Below are positions 28,115 to 37,297 of a DNA stretch of 64,000 nt, piece by piece. The first letter of the stretch is position 1, and the number at the start of each line of letters is the position of its first letter. The translations under genes and the position numbers were made by a program. The DNA is taken from positions 1-64,000 of the forward strand of contig NZ_CP029642.1 in NCBI RefSeq assembly GCF_003268655.1, written 5' to 3'. Source of the stretch: Arthrobacter dokdonellae. GTDB taxonomy: Bacteria; Actinomycetota; Actinomycetes; Actinomycetales; Micrococcaceae. Below the pieces are notes generated by a model. The model made no database searches, was not told the origin of the DNA, and saw only the letters and a program-made list of their open reading frames with translations.

Positions 28115-28888
28115 ATGACTGAAATCCCCGCAGGTGCACCATGCTGGATTGACCTGATGACCTCGGATCCGGCCAAGGCCAAGGAGTTCTACACCGCCCT
28201 GTTCGGCTGGACCTATGAGGTGGGGGACGAAGAAAAGTACGGCGGCTACACCACGGCGTTCAAGGACGGCAAGTCCGTGGCCGGTTTGATGCAGAGCGAC
28301 CAGGACGACGCCGGGTACCCGGACATGTGGTCCACGTACCTTCGCGTCGGGGACATTGACGCGACGGTTGCCGCGGCGACCGCGGCGGGCGGCGTCACCT
28401 ACATGGCGCCCATGGACGTCCCCGAGCAGGGCAAGATGGCCATGCTGGGCGATCCCGGCGGCGCATCCGTGGGCGTGTGGGAATTTGGCGGACACACCGG
28501 CTTCCAGGCGCACGCCGTCGACGGCGCGGCGAGCTGGCACGAGCTCTGGACCAAGGACTACCCGGGCGCCCTCAAGTTCTACCAGGACGTCTTCGGCTGG
28601 AAGACCGCCGTCATGAGCGACACTGCGGAGTTCAAGTACTCCACGGTGGGCGAGGGCCAGGACGCCGTGGCCGGCGTCCTGGACGCCACGAACGACCTCC
28701 CCGGGCACCTCCCCTCCACGTGGCAGGTCTACTTCCAGGTGGCCGACGCCGATGCCTCGGTTGCGACGGCACTCTCCCTGGGCGCCACCGTGATCCAGGC
28801 CGCCGAGGATACGCCGTTTGGCCGCCTGGCCGGGCTGACCGACCCCACCGGGGCCATGTTCAAGATCATCCAGCCGCCGGCACGATAG
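28115..28888 (+). CDS. Two-domain VOC family protein
   Basis: 257 residues built from two glyoxalase-like halves. The first half starts PCWIDLMTSDPAKAKEFYTA with LFGWTYEV, the second ASWHELWTKDYPGALKFYQD with VFGWKT, both in the style of the bacterial hydroxylase-like CGDFGW group. Each half ends with a DPTGA/DPGGA turn. Paired halves of this type are common in actinobacteria with unknown function. AAGGAGC precedes the ATG at 28115. Confidence 0.9.
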   Translation: MTEIPAGAPCWIDLMTSDPAKAKEFYTALFGWTYEVGDEEKYGGYTTAFKDGKSVAGLMQSDQDDAGYPDMWSTYLRVGDIDATVAAATAAGGVTYMAPMDVPEQGKMAMLGDPGGASVGVWEFGGHTGFQAHAVDGAASWHELWTKDYPGALKFYQDVFGWKTAVMSDTAEFKYSTVGEGQDAVAGVLDATNDLPGHLPSTWQVYFQVADADASVATALSLGATVIQAAEDTPFGRLAGLTDPTGAMFKIIQPPAR

Positions 28889-28918
28889 TCCGCCGGACCA
28901 ACTCCGGATTGCCCGGAG

Positions 28919-29587
28919 TCAGATACCGGGCTCCACGAGCCCGGTATCGTAGGCGAGCACCACCATCTGCACCCGGTCCCGCAGGTCCAGCTTGCCCAGA
29001 ATCTTGCTCACGTGCGTCTTCACGGTCTGCTGGGCGATGAAGAGCTCCGCGGCGATTTCGTGGTTGGAGAGCCCGCGTCCCACCAGCGTCATGACTTCCA
29101 GTTCGCGCTCAGTCAGCCCGTCAAGCCGGTCCCGTGACAATGCGGGGCGGGCCGTGGACTCCGCGAACCGCTCAATCAGCCGCTTGGTCACGGATGGCGC
29201 CAACAAGGCCTCTCCGCCGGCCACGATCCGCACGGCCGCCACGAGTTCGTCGGCGAGCGCATCCTTGAACAGGAAGCCGCTGGCGCCGATCCGCAGGGCG
29301 TCGTAGACGTAGTCGTCCACGTCGAAGGTGGTCAGCATCAGCACGTGCACCGGTTCTGCCCCGCCAGCCCGGACCAGAATGCGCCGGGCGGCCTCCAGCC
29401 CGTCCATGACTGGCATGCGCACGTCCATGAGCACTACGTCCGGATGGCATGCAGCGGCCAGTTCCACCGCCACGGCACCGTTCTCCGCCTGGCCCACCAC
29501 CTCTATGTCCGTTTGTGCGCCCAGCAGGGCCGCGAATCCTTGCCGGACCATGGCCTGGTCGTCCGCGACCAAAACGCGGATGCTCAT
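28919..29587 (-). CDS. NarL/LuxR-type response regulator
   Basis: 222 residues. The receiver has VADDQAMVRQGFAALL, the phospho-acceptor in PDVVLMDVRMPVMDGLEA, and Lys in SGFLFKDALADELV. The C-terminal LuxR helix-turn-helix is LTERELEVMTLVGRGLSNHE followed by AAELFIAQQTVKTHVSKILG. Its start overlaps the kinase stop by 4 bp (ATGA), so it is co-translated with the kinase. Targets are unknown. A small inverted repeat in its last codons (28923-28947) may help end transcription. Confidence 0.95.
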   Translation of the reverse strand: MSIRVLVADDQAMVRQGFAALLGAQTDIEVVGQAENGAVAVELAAACHPDVVLMDVRMPVMDGLEAARRILVRAGGAEPVHVLMLTTFDVDDYVYDALRIGASGFLFKDALADELVAAVRIVAGGEALLAPSVTKRLIERFAESTARPALSRDRLDGLTERELEVMTLVGRGLSNHEIAAELFIAQQTVKTHVSKILGKLDLRDRVQMVVLAYDTGLVEPGI

Positions 29588-30912
29588 GCGATGGCCTGCC
29601 CGTCCCGTGTTCCGCCCGCGGCGCCCTTGGCCACGCTGATCAGCGGCAGGGAGGCCACCACGGAGAAGCCACCTTCCGGCGTCGGCGCGCAGAACACCGA
29701 GCCCCCGACAATCGTTGCCCGTTCATGCATGCCGATCAGGCCCTGGCCCACATGCGATCCGCGGTCCAGTTGGGCCATGACGGCGCCAACGGCCGACGCC
29801 GAGTTGACCACCGAGACCTCCAGCCTGCCCGCCGCCGTGCTGAAGCCGATCTCGACGTCGGCCCCGGGGGCGTGGCGGACCACGTTGCTGAGCGCCTCCT
29901 GGACAATCCGATAGGCGGTCAGGGCGATCACTTCCCCCACCGCGTCGAGATCGACGCCGGACAGCTCGGGTTCCCGCACCTGCACCCCCGCCGTACGCGC
30001 CGAGGCCAACAGTCCCGGGAGGTCGTCGAAGCCCGGCTGGGGCGCCGTTTCGCGGCCCGAGCCGGAATCGCGCAGCGAGCCAAGCATGCTGCGCATTTCC
30101 GCCATGGCGCGGCGGGAGTTGTCCGCGATGTCCTCAAATTCCTGCTTGAGCTCGTCGTTGAGTCCGGCATGCCGGTAGGCGGCGGTGGTCGCCTGGACCA
30201 CCACCACGGACATGCCATGGGCCACCACGTCGTGAAGCTCGCGAGCAATGCGGGTGCGTTCCTCGGCAAGCCGCCGGAGCGACTGTTCCTCGGCGCTGAC
30301 GGTCCGTTCGGCGGCCAGTTCAGCGCGCAGGTGCTGCCATTGCTGGGCCACGACGGAGGCAACCATCAGTCCCCCGGACACCGCGGCAAAGACGACCACA
30401 TTGATTTGCGCGCCCTGGGTCTGTCCATGCGGCATGGTCAGGTAGTTGTCGATGACTCCGACGCCCACGCTCAACAGCCACCCCGCCGCCGGGACCATCC
30501 AATGGCTGCGCAGTCCCGCGACGCAAATGACCAGCACCTGCGTGACCATGGCCACGACGCTGAAGGGCATGGGGGCCGCCCCCTGGGGGGTCGACACGAG
30601 CGGCATGACCACCATCGGAACCAGCGACACCAGCATGCCGGCCACCGGCCGGGCCGCGGTCAGCCCCAGGGAGGCGGCGTGCAGGATGGCCATGCCCAGC
30701 CCAAAGGGCAGCACCATCTGGTACAGGATCATGTTCAGCGGCGCCCCGACCGCCAACAGGGCAATGCACACGGCGGCCGTGCCCAGCCATACCCAGCTGA
30801 TCCGCTTGAGCCGCCAGAGACTGGCGGTGCTGAACGCGCCCTGACCGCCGGCCACAGACGCCCCCACGCCGCCGGCTGCCGGACGGGCGGCGCCGCGGTT
30901 AGCGCTGGGCAT
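29584..30912 (-). CDS. Sensor histidine kinase of the NarL-partner class
   Basis: 442 residues with about six N-terminal membrane segments (from WVWLGTAAVCIALLAVGAPL to VVVFAAVSGGLMVASVVAQQ). The dimerisation motif ERTRIARELHDVVAHGMSVV holds the phospho-accepting His. The HATPase part has YRIVQEALSNVVRHAPGADV and GQGLIGMHERATIVGG. ATG 30912 is preferred because the upstream in-frame extension is the antisense/overlapping shadow of the phosphatase gene, whose stop it overlaps by 14 bp. Partner of the downstream regulator. Confidence 0.93.
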   Translation of the reverse strand: MPSANRGAARPAAGGVGASVAGGQGAFSTASLWRLKRISWVWLGTAAVCIALLAVGAPLNMILYQMVLPFGLGMAILHAASLGLTAARPVAGMLVSLVPMVVMPLVSTPQGAAPMPFSVVAMVTQVLVICVAGLRSHWMVPAAGWLLSVGVGVIDNYLTMPHGQTQGAQINVVVFAAVSGGLMVASVVAQQWQHLRAELAAERTVSAEEQSLRRLAEERTRIARELHDVVAHGMSVVVVQATTAAYRHAGLNDELKQEFEDIADNSRRAMAEMRSMLGSLRDSGSGRETAPQPGFDDLPGLLASARTAGVQVREPELSGVDLDAVGEVIALTAYRIVQEALSNVVRHAPGADVEIGFSTAAGRLEVSVVNSASAVGAVMAQLDRGSHVGQGLIGMHERATIVGGSVFCAPTPEGGFSVVASLPLISVAKGAAGGTRDGQAIA

Positions 30913-31600
30913 CTTCGGTGCGGGTTCCGCCCGCGTCAAGCTCCGCCGTCGGGCCGTCAAAGTCGGTGCCGCCCACGCCGCCGGCTGGGGTGCCGCGCCA
31001 GTCCAGGACCTTCCAACCGCCCGGTGCGCTGCCGGTGCCGGGTTCGCCTTCCAGGGTGACGATTCCGGTGTTGGAGAGCTCGTGGTACCTCGTGTCCGAC
31101 CAGTCAATGTTGGTGGCCCGGTGCCCGGCCCAGAAGCGGATCATGGCGCCGTGGCTGACCATCGCGACGGCACCGCCACCCTTGCCGGCGGCGGCTTCAT
31201 CCACCACGTCGTCAAAGCGTTCAAGCACCTCCAGGCCCGTGTCCGCTCCGGGCATCCGCACCGAAAGGTCGCCACCCAGCCAGGACTTGACGGTTTCCAG
31301 GTAGGCCATGACGGATTCGGCGTCGCCCTTCATTTCCAGGGAGCCGGCGCTGATCTCGCGGAGCCCGGAACGTACCACCGGTTCCAGGGCACGGTCCGCG
31401 GCGAGCGGAGCCGCGGTCAGGGCCGTGCGGGTCAGGTTGGAAATGTAGAGCCCGTTGATCCTTTCCCCGCGCAGCGCCGCGGGGACGGCCGCGGCCTGCT
31501 CCATTCCCACAGAGGTCAGCCCGGGACCCGGAATCGCCGTGTCGAGCAGGCTCAGGACGTTGTTGGGCGTCTGCCCGTGTCGAATCAGGATCAATCGCAT
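30899..31600 (-). CDS. Histidine phosphatase family (phosphoglycerate mutase-like) protein
   Basis: 233 residues. The catalytic motif LILIRHGQTPNN is right at the ATG 31600, and the second His is in AMVSHGAMIRFWAG. The C-terminal 35 residues (GGVGGTDFDGPTAELDAGG) are unlike the family and look disordered. It is the first gene of a three-gene unit with the kinase and the response regulator, so it may serve in their signalling or simply be co-transcribed. Substrate unknown. Confidence 0.92.
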   Translation of the reverse strand: MRLILIRHGQTPNNVLSLLDTAIPGPGLTSVGMEQAAAVPAALRGERINGLYISNLTRTALTAAPLAADRALEPVVRSGLREISAGSLEMKGDAESVMAYLETVKSWLGGDLSVRMPGADTGLEVLERFDDVVDEAAAGKGGGAVAMVSHGAMIRFWAGHRATNIDWSDTRYHELSNTGIVTLEGEPGTGSAPGGWKVLDWRGTPAGGVGGTDFDGPTAELDAGGTRTEDAQR

Positions 31601-31660
31601 GATCCCATTCTGTCCTACCAGGCTGGACATCCGGTGGCTCCGGGCCCGGCGCCTGGGCAC

Positions 31661-32533
31661 TCAGCTGCTGAGCGGACGCCCGGCCATCCTTTCGAGACGG
31701 GCAATGCGGTCAGACATCGGCGGGTGCGTGGAGAAAAGCTTGCGGGCCCCGCCGTTGCGGAACGGGTTGGCGATCATGAGGTGGCTGGCATTGACCAGGT
31801 TCTGTTCCTCCGGCAGCGGCGCCTGCTGCACCCCGGTTTCAAGCTTGCGCAGCGCCGAGGCAAGCGCCAGGGGGTCGTCGGTCAGCCGCGAACCATCCTC
31901 GTCGGCGTCGTACTCCCGCGTCCGGCTGATGGCCAGCTGGATCATGGACGCGGCCATGGGGGCCAGCAGGGCCATGGCGATCATGGCAATGGGGTTGGCG
32001 TTGCGGCGGTCGCCACCGCCAAAGAACAGCATCATCTGGGCTACGGAGGTGATGACACCGGCCACGGCCGCAGCCACGGAAGAAGTGAGAATGTCACGGT
32101 TGTACACGTGCATGAGTTCGTGGCCCAGGACGCCGCGCAGCTCACGCTCATCGAGCAGGTTGAGGATGCCTTCGGTGCAACAGACGGCGGCGTTTTTGGG
32201 GTTGCGTCCCGTCGCAAACGCGTTGGGCGCCTGGGTGGGCGAGACAAAGATCGCGGGCATGGGCTGGTTGGCCTTGACCGAGAGCTCGCGGACAATGCGG
32301 TAAATGCCGGGCGCCTGCTCCTCCGTGACGGGGTAGGCCTGCATGGACCGGATGGCGATCTTGCCGCTGTTCCAATAGCCGTAGGCCGTGGTGGCGAGGC
32401 CGATCAGCGCAAAGATCCACAGCGGGGCGGCGCTGCGCATGCCTCCGGCAACCAGCGCCCCAATGCCGAGCAGGACCGCCCAGAGCACGCCAAAAAGCGC
32501 TGCGGTCTTCAGTCCGTTGAAATGGCTGTGCAC
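31661..32533 (-). CDS. htpX: Zinc metalloprotease HtpX
   Basis: 290-residue membrane M48 peptidase that degrades damaged membrane proteins. Two N-terminal transmembrane helices (AALFGVLWAVLLGIGALVAG, PLWIFALIGLATTAYGYW) precede the zinc motif VLGHELMHVYNRD; the third ligand Glu is in SRTREYDADEDGSRL. Two further hydrophobic segments lie between. The C-terminal LFSTHPPMSDRIARL is typical. It is preceded by GGGAAGGACAGGC on its strand. Confidence 0.95.
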   Translation of the reverse strand: MHSHFNGLKTAALFGVLWAVLLGIGALVAGGMRSAAPLWIFALIGLATTAYGYWNSGKIAIRSMQAYPVTEEQAPGIYRIVRELSVKANQPMPAIFVSPTQAPNAFATGRNPKNAAVCCTEGILNLLDERELRGVLGHELMHVYNRDILTSSVAAAVAGVITSVAQMMLFFGGGDRRNANPIAMIAMALLAPMAASMIQLAISRTREYDADEDGSRLTDDPLALASALRKLETGVQQAPLPEEQNLVNASHLMIANPFRNGGARKLFSTHPPMSDRIARLERMAGRPLSS

Positions 32534-32599
32534 GTGCCTGTCCTTCCCTTGACTTCCTACATCACATAAAACGAGCCGGACGGGACGGTTGTTCCCGCC

Positions 32600-33883
32600 T
32601 CAGGGATCGGGGTGGCGGGCGTCATAGTGGATAAAGCCGCGCTGCCACGCCGCCAGCCCCCAGACTGCGGCAATGCACAACAGCCCGCCCGCCACGGCGG
32701 CCCATCCCTCCCCCAGCCACTGCCCCGTCGATCCGGAGAAGACGTCGCCCAGGCGGGGACCGCCCGTCACCACCACCACAAAGATGCCCTGCAGCCGGCC
32801 CCGCAGGTGGTCCGGGGTGGCCGACTGCAGGATGGTGGAACGGAACACGGAACTGATGGAATCGGCGACGCCAGCCACCACCAAGGCGGCCACGGCACCG
32901 ACAATCCACGGCGACACGGCGCCGTCGGGCGCGTGGCCGCCCGCCAGGACCGCACCGCCCAGGCCTGCGATCGCGGCGCCCCACACGGTGATGGACCAGA
33001 CCACCGCCAGGCCCTGGCTGCGCACGCCGCCCAGCGGACCGGAAAACAGTGCGGCCAGGAAGGAGCCGGCGGCTATGGAGGCCAACAGCACGCCCGCCGT
33101 CTGCTGCCCGCCGCCCAGCCAGACCGCGCCGATGGCCGGAAGGAGCGCGCGGGGCAGCGCGAACACCATGGCACACATGTCGACCAGGAACGTCATGCGC
33201 ACGTTGTGCCGGGTGCCCAGGAACCGGAAGCCCTCCAGCACCGACGTGAATCCGGCGCGCTGAACGGAGCCGGTCTCGCCCGGCAAGGGCGGCAGCGCCG
33301 GCAGCTTGAACAACGCCCACAGCGACGCCGAAAACGAAAGCACGTCCACGGTGTAGGTCCAACCGTAGCCCACGTTGGCCACCAGGATCCCGGCCATCAG
33401 TGGACCGATCGTGGTGCCCAGGCCCATGACGATCATGCTCAGCGCATTTGCCGCCGGCAGCAGTTCCAGCCGCACCAGCCTCGGCACGATGGCGCTGCGG
33501 GCCGAGCCGTTGACCCCGGCCGCAGCGGACTGGACGGCGATCAACCCGTACAGGATCCAGACATTGCCCAGCCCCAGCCACGCCTGCGTGGCGATGCCGA
33601 TGGTCACCAGCCACAAGACCGCGGAGGACAGCAGGGCCACCCGGCGGCGGTCGTGCGCGTCGGCAATGGATCCGCCGTACAGGCCGGCAAACACGAGGGG
33701 TACCAGCGCCACCAGGCCCAGCATCCCCACGGCCAGGGTGGAGCGGGTGAGGTCGTACACCTCCAGGCTGACGGCCACCACCGTCAATTGCGTGCCGATC
33801 GAGGAAAGTCCGTTGCCCAGCCACAGCCGCCGAAACGCGGGGCTTTCCTTCAGCGGGGTCACGTCGGCAAGGAGTTTTGGCAC
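32600..33883 (-). CDS. MFS transporter, EntS/DUF894 type
   Basis: 427 residues with about 12 hydrophobic segments. It starts PLKESPAFRRLWLGNGLSSI and has the MFS loop GLYGGSIADAHDRRRVALLS and a C-terminal PDHLRGRLQGIFVVVVTGGP. These features match the enterobactin-exporter-like MFS_3 group. The substrate is unknown, and no siderophore genes are near. It ends 66 bp downstream of htpX start on the same strand. Confidence 0.9.
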   Translation of the reverse strand: MPKLLADVTPLKESPAFRRLWLGNGLSSIGTQLTVVAVSLEVYDLTRSTLAVGMLGLVALVPLVFAGLYGGSIADAHDRRRVALLSSAVLWLVTIGIATQAWLGLGNVWILYGLIAVQSAAAGVNGSARSAIVPRLVRLELLPAANALSMIVMGLGTTIGPLMAGILVANVGYGWTYTVDVLSFSASLWALFKLPALPPLPGETGSVQRAGFTSVLEGFRFLGTRHNVRMTFLVDMCAMVFALPRALLPAIGAVWLGGGQQTAGVLLASIAAGSFLAALFSGPLGGVRSQGLAVVWSITVWGAAIAGLGGAVLAGGHAPDGAVSPWIVGAVAALVVAGVADSISSVFRSTILQSATPDHLRGRLQGIFVVVVTGGPRLGDVFSGSTGQWLGEGWAAVAGGLLCIAAVWGLAAWQRGFIHYDARHPDP

Positions 33884-33913
33884 GGAAACAGCCTAGCCCC
33901 GGCACGGGCCCGG

Positions 33914-33951
33914 CCCGGCTTTGTGGGCGGCGCCCGGCTTTGTGGGCGGCG
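33914..33951. repeat. Two tandem 19-bp units
   Basis: CCCGGCTTTGTGGGCGGCG occurs twice in a row, followed by a third partial CCCGGCT. It lies between the divergent MFS and ankyrin genes. Confidence 0.85.
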
Positions 33952-34026
33952 CCCGGCTGGACCTGCCCCTGGGCCCTGTGAGTCCTGCCGTGGGAAATGT
34001 GGCGGCCGGTCGCCTACTGTGGAGAA

Positions 34027-34413
34027 ATGACATCCACTCCCTCCCTCAACGATGACCAGGCGGCCAAGGTCGTCGCCCTCGCCATGGACCTGGCCCGCGA
34101 GGGCCGCACCGCCGACCTTGCGGAGTTCCTCGACCACGGACTGGACGTGGATGTCCAGGACACCGGCGGAAACACCCTGCTGATGCTGGCGGCCTACAAC
34201 GGCCGCCCCGACACCGTGAAGATGCTGCTCGGCCGCGGCGCCAGCCCCAACATCCGCAACGGCCGCGACCAGGCGCCCGTCGCCGGCGCGCTGTTCAAGG
34301 GCGAGGAGGCAGTGGTGTCCCTGCTCGTGGCTGCCGGTGCCGACCTCGACGCCGGCACCCCCACCGCGCGGGCGGCTGCGGCCCTGTTTGGCCGCGGGCA
34401 CCTGCTTGGCTGA
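34027..34413 (+). CDS. Ankyrin-repeat protein
   Basis: 128 residues. Two to three ankyrin repeats are visible: GLDVDVQDTGGNTLLMLAAY with NGRPDTVKMLLGRGASPNIR, then GRDQAPVAGALFKGEEAVVS and LLVAAGADLDAGTPTARAAA. In other bacteria ankyrin proteins lie beside catalase and assist it (for example AnkB in Pseudomonas), and here the gene converges on a catalase; that link is an inference. No signal peptide is present. Confidence 0.88.
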   Translation: MTSTPSLNDDQAAKVVALAMDLAREGRTADLAEFLDHGLDVDVQDTGGNTLLMLAAYNGRPDTVKMLLGRGASPNIRNGRDQAPVAGALFKGEEAVVSLLVAAGADLDAGTPTARAAAALFGRGHLLG

Positions 34414-34423
34414 CGGAAACAAA

Positions 34424-34464
34424 AACTGCCCGGCACCGGCCACAAGGGCCGGTACCGGGCAGTT
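34424..34464 (-). terminator. Intrinsic terminator of katA
   Basis: AACTGCCCGGCACCGGC at 34424-34440 pairs with 34448-34464; one G-U pair on the minus strand. On that strand the hairpin is followed by TTTTTGTTTCC, a proper U-tract, so it is a Rho-independent terminator of the catalase gene. Confidence 0.9.
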
Positions 34465-34472
34465 GGCAATTT

Positions 34473-35969
34473 CTAGACGGAGTCCGAGTTGACGTCCGTG
34501 CCGGAAATCGCCGATGCCGCCAAGGCTTCGATGGCCTTGCGCACACCCTCGCCGTAGGCGGGGTCCGCCTGCGTGCAGTTGTAGATGTGGCGTTCGATGG
34601 TCGCCTGCGAGGCGCCGTCGATGGCGCGGGCCGTGTTCTCGAACAGCACCTGGCGCTGTTCTTCGGTCATCTTCTCGCGGAACAGGATGCCGGGCTGCTC
34701 AAAGTAGTTGGCATCGTCTTCGCGGTAGTTGAAGCGGTCGGCCACGGCGCCGACGGCGTGCGCCGGCTCGGCGTAGGCAGACTGCTGGCTCCAGCGGCTG
34801 TAGGAGTTCGGCTCGATGCTGGGCGTGCGGCCCTGGTTGCCGTCGACGCGCATGGCACCGTCGCGGTGGTAGGAGTTGACCGGGTTCTTCGGGGCGTTCA
34901 CCGGGATCTGGTGGTGGTTCACTCCGAGGCGGTAGCGCTGGGCGTCACCGTAGGAGAACAGGCGGCCCTGCAGCATGCGGTCCGGGGAGTAGCTGATGCC
35001 CGGCACCACGTTGGCGGGGGAGAATGCTGCCTGCTCGACGTCGGCAAAGTAGTTCTCAGCGTTGCGGTTCAGTTCCCACTCGCCCACCTCAATCAACGGG
35101 TAGTCCTTCTTGGACCAGACCTTGGTGAGGTCGAACGGGTGGTACTTGTAGGTCTCGGCGTCGGCCTCGGGCATGACCTGGATCATGAGCTTCCACTTCG
35201 GGAAGTCGCCGTTCTCGATCGAGTCGAAGAGGTCGCGCTGGTGGGACTCGCGGTCGCCGCCAACGAGCGCGGTGGCTTCCTCGTCCGTGAGGTTCTTGAT
35301 GCCCTGCTGCGTCCGGTGGTGGAACTTGACCCAGAAGCGCTCGCCCTCGGCGTTGATCAGCGAGTAGGTGTGCGAGCCGAAGCCGTGCATGTGGCGGTAC
35401 GAGGCCGGGATGCCCCGGTCCGACATGACGATCGTGACCTGGTGCAGCGACTCGGGCAGGTTGGTCCAGAAGTCCCAGTTGTTCTCGGCGCTGCGCAGGT
35501 TGGTGCGCGGGTCACGCTTCACTGCGTGGTTCAGGTCGGGGAACTTCAGCGGGTCGCGGAAGAAGAACACGGGGGTGTTGTTGCCCACCAGGTCCCAGTT
35601 GCCTTCCTCGGTGTAGAACTTCACGGCGAAGCCGCGGATGTCGCGTTCGGCGTCGGCGGCGCCGCGTTCGCCGGCCACGGTCGAGAAGCGGGCAAACATG
35701 TCCGTCTTCTTGCCCACCTCGGAGAACACCTTGGCGCTGGTGTACTTGGAGATGTCGTTGGTGATGGTCAGGGTGCCGAAGGCGCCGGAGCCCTTGGCGT
35801 GCATGCGGCGCTCCGGAATGACCTCGCGGTCAAAGTGGGCCATCTTCTCCAGGAACCAGGCATCCTGGAGAAGCATGGGGCCGCGGGGACCGGCCGTCAG
35901 GCTGTCCTGGTTGTTGGCGACGGGCGCCCCGGCGACGGTGGTCAGCGGCAGAGTGTTGTCGTTAGCCAT
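34473..35969 (-). CDS. katA: Monofunctional heme catalase
   Basis: 498 residues, a clade-3-size small-subunit catalase destroying hydrogen peroxide in the cytosol. The catalytic His is in [16 protein letters not shown]; the Asn region is [19 protein letters not shown]; the heme-ligand Tyr is in [14 protein letters not shown]. The C-terminal NADPH-binding part reads [14 protein letters not shown]. It starts 15 bp after furA on the same strand, forming the familiar furA-katA unit, and ends at a strong terminator. Confidence 0.97.
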   Translation of the reverse strand: MANDNTLPLTTVAGAPVANNQDSLTAGPRGPMLLQDAWFLEKMAHFDREVIPERRMHAKGSGAFGTLTITNDISKYTSAKVFSEVGKKTDMFARFSTVAGERGAADAERDIRGFAVKFYTEEGNWDLVGNNTPVFFFRDPLKFPDLNHAVKRDPRTNLRSAENNWDFWTNLPESLHQVTIVMSDRGIPASYRHMHGFGSHTYSLINAEGERFWVKFHHRTQQGIKNLTDEEATALVGGDRESHQRDLFDSIENGDFPKWKLMIQVMPEADAETYKYHPFDLTKVWSKKDYPLIEVGEWELNRNAENYFADVEQAAFSPANVVPGISYSPDRMLQGRLFSYGDAQRYRLGVNHHQIPVNAPKNPVNSYHRDGAMRVDGNQGRTPSIEPNSYSRWSQQSAYAEPAHAVGAVADRFNYREDDANYFEQPGILFREKMTEEQRQVLFENTARAIDGASQATIERHIYNCTQADPAYGEGVRKAIEALAASAISGTDVNSDSV

Positions 35970-35984
35970 GAAAGTATTTCGCTC

Positions 35985-36431
35985 CTAGGTGTTTTGTGTT
36001 TCCAGGGTCTTTTTGGCGGTGCAGGCCGGGCACGTTCCCCAATAAATGACCTCGGCTTCGTCAATCGTGAAGCCGTGGTCGTCGGAGGCATGCAGGCACG
36101 GAGCCTCACCAACGGCACAGTCGACGTCGGCTATGTCGCCGCAGCTCCGGCACACCACGTGGTGGTGGTTGTCGCCCACGCGGGCTTCGAACCGTGCCGG
36201 CGAACCGGACGGCTCGATCCTGCGGAGCAGTCCGGCGTCGGCCAAGGCTGACAGCACGTCGTAGACGGCCTGCTTGGAAACGCTGCCCAGCACCTGCCTG
36301 GCGGCGCCAATGATGGTGTCGGCGTCCGCATGCGGATGGGCGCGCACTGCTTGGAGGACGGCCAGGCGCGGTCGCGTCACGCGCAGCGCAGCTGCCCGCA
36401 GCATCTCCCCAGGTTCCTGAACGTCGACCAT
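35985..36431 (-). CDS. furA: Fur/PerR-family regulator (FurA/CatR type)
   Basis: 148 residues. The N-terminal winged helix is [20 protein letters not shown] with [20 protein letters not shown]. Metal-binding parts are [20 protein letters not shown] (HHH plus CxxC) and a C-terminal CPAC pair. Actinobacterial FurA proteins repress the downstream catalase and respond to peroxide. ATG 36431 is chosen as it gives [19 protein letters not shown] and fits the family length. A palindrome 24 bp upstream is a candidate operator. Confidence 0.93.
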   Translation of the reverse strand: MVDVQEPGEMLRAAALRVTRPRLAVLQAVRAHPHADADTIIGAARQVLGSVSKQAVYDVLSALADAGLLRRIEPSGSPARFEARVGDNHHHVVCRSCGDIADVDCAVGEAPCLHASDDHGFTIDEAEVIYWGTCPACTAKKTLETQNT

Positions 36432-36454
36432 GTGCCCCAGCCTGTCATGCTTTT

Positions 36455-36467
36455 TGGACTGAGTCCA
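36455..36467. promoter_or_regulatory. Candidate FurA operator
   Basis: TGGACT-G-AGTCCA is a perfect palindrome around one base, set in an AT-rich context (TTTT before, GTTAAAA after). It lies 24 bp upstream of the furA start, where autoregulation sites of FurA/CatR are usually found. No experimental match is claimed. Confidence 0.6.
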
Positions 36468-36573
36468 GTTAAAAGTATGGCGCGTCCTCCACAGGGGCAT
36501 CCGGACCCCCAGCCGTCCCCAGCATCGAGCCTCCCCCTGTTGCGTGCCGGGCGGTGTCCGTAGGCTCGCTTTC

Positions 36574-37209
36574 ATGGATACTTTTACCGGCATCCCCGCC
36601 GCAGCCAGCGCCTTCTACGCCGAACTTGAGAACAACAACAACCGCGACTGGTGGCTGGCGCACAAGGACGCCTACGACGCCGTGGTGCGGCTGCCGCTGG
36701 AAGCCCTCCTTGCGGAGCTCGCCCCGGTCTTCGGTCCGGCCAAGCTGTTCCGCCCCTACCGGGACGTGCGCTTTTCACTGGACAAATCCCCCTACAAGAC
36801 GGCGCAGGGCGCGTTTGTCTCCAACCACGAGGGGGTTGGCTTCTACCTCCAGGTGAGCGCCGACGGCCTGCTGGTGGGCGGCGGCTTCCACTCCAGCTCC
36901 CCGGCGCACCTGGCCCGCTACCGCTCGGCCGTGGATGCGCCTGCCAGCGGCGAGGCGCTCGCACGAGTGACCGGCACACTGTCCAAATCCGGGTTTTCGG
37001 TCGAGGGGCAGCGGCTCAAGACGGTTCCGCGCGGCTTTCCCCGCGGCCACCCGCGCGCGGAACTGCTCAAGCACAAGACGCTCAGCGCCTCACGGCAGCT
37101 GGGGCTGCCGGAGTGGCTCGACACCGGCCGCGCCCGCGATGAGGTGGCCAGGCACTGGGAGCAGCTGCGCCCGCTCGTCGATTGGGTGATCCGGTACGCG
37201 GCTCCTTGA
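36574..37209 (+). CDS. DUF2461 family protein
   Basis: 211 residues. The family signature is clear: [40 protein letters not shown] and [20 protein letters not shown], then the C-terminal [18 protein letters not shown]. The family is widespread and uncharacterised (TIGR02453). ATG 36574 is the start of the conserved part. It is divergent from furA. Confidence 0.92.
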   Translation: MDTFTGIPAAASAFYAELENNNNRDWWLAHKDAYDAVVRLPLEALLAELAPVFGPAKLFRPYRDVRFSLDKSPYKTAQGAFVSNHEGVGFYLQVSADGLLVGGGFHSSSPAHLARYRSAVDAPASGEALARVTGTLSKSGFSVEGQRLKTVPRGFPRGHPRAELLKHKTLSASRQLGLPEWLDTGRARDEVARHWEQLRPLVDWVIRYAAP

Positions 37210-37297
37210 CGGCGGCGGCCTTTGGGGCCTCATTTACGCGACCAACGAAAACTCCGTGACCTAAGGAAACTCCGGGTCCGCCCCTCGCAGCCCGGTC

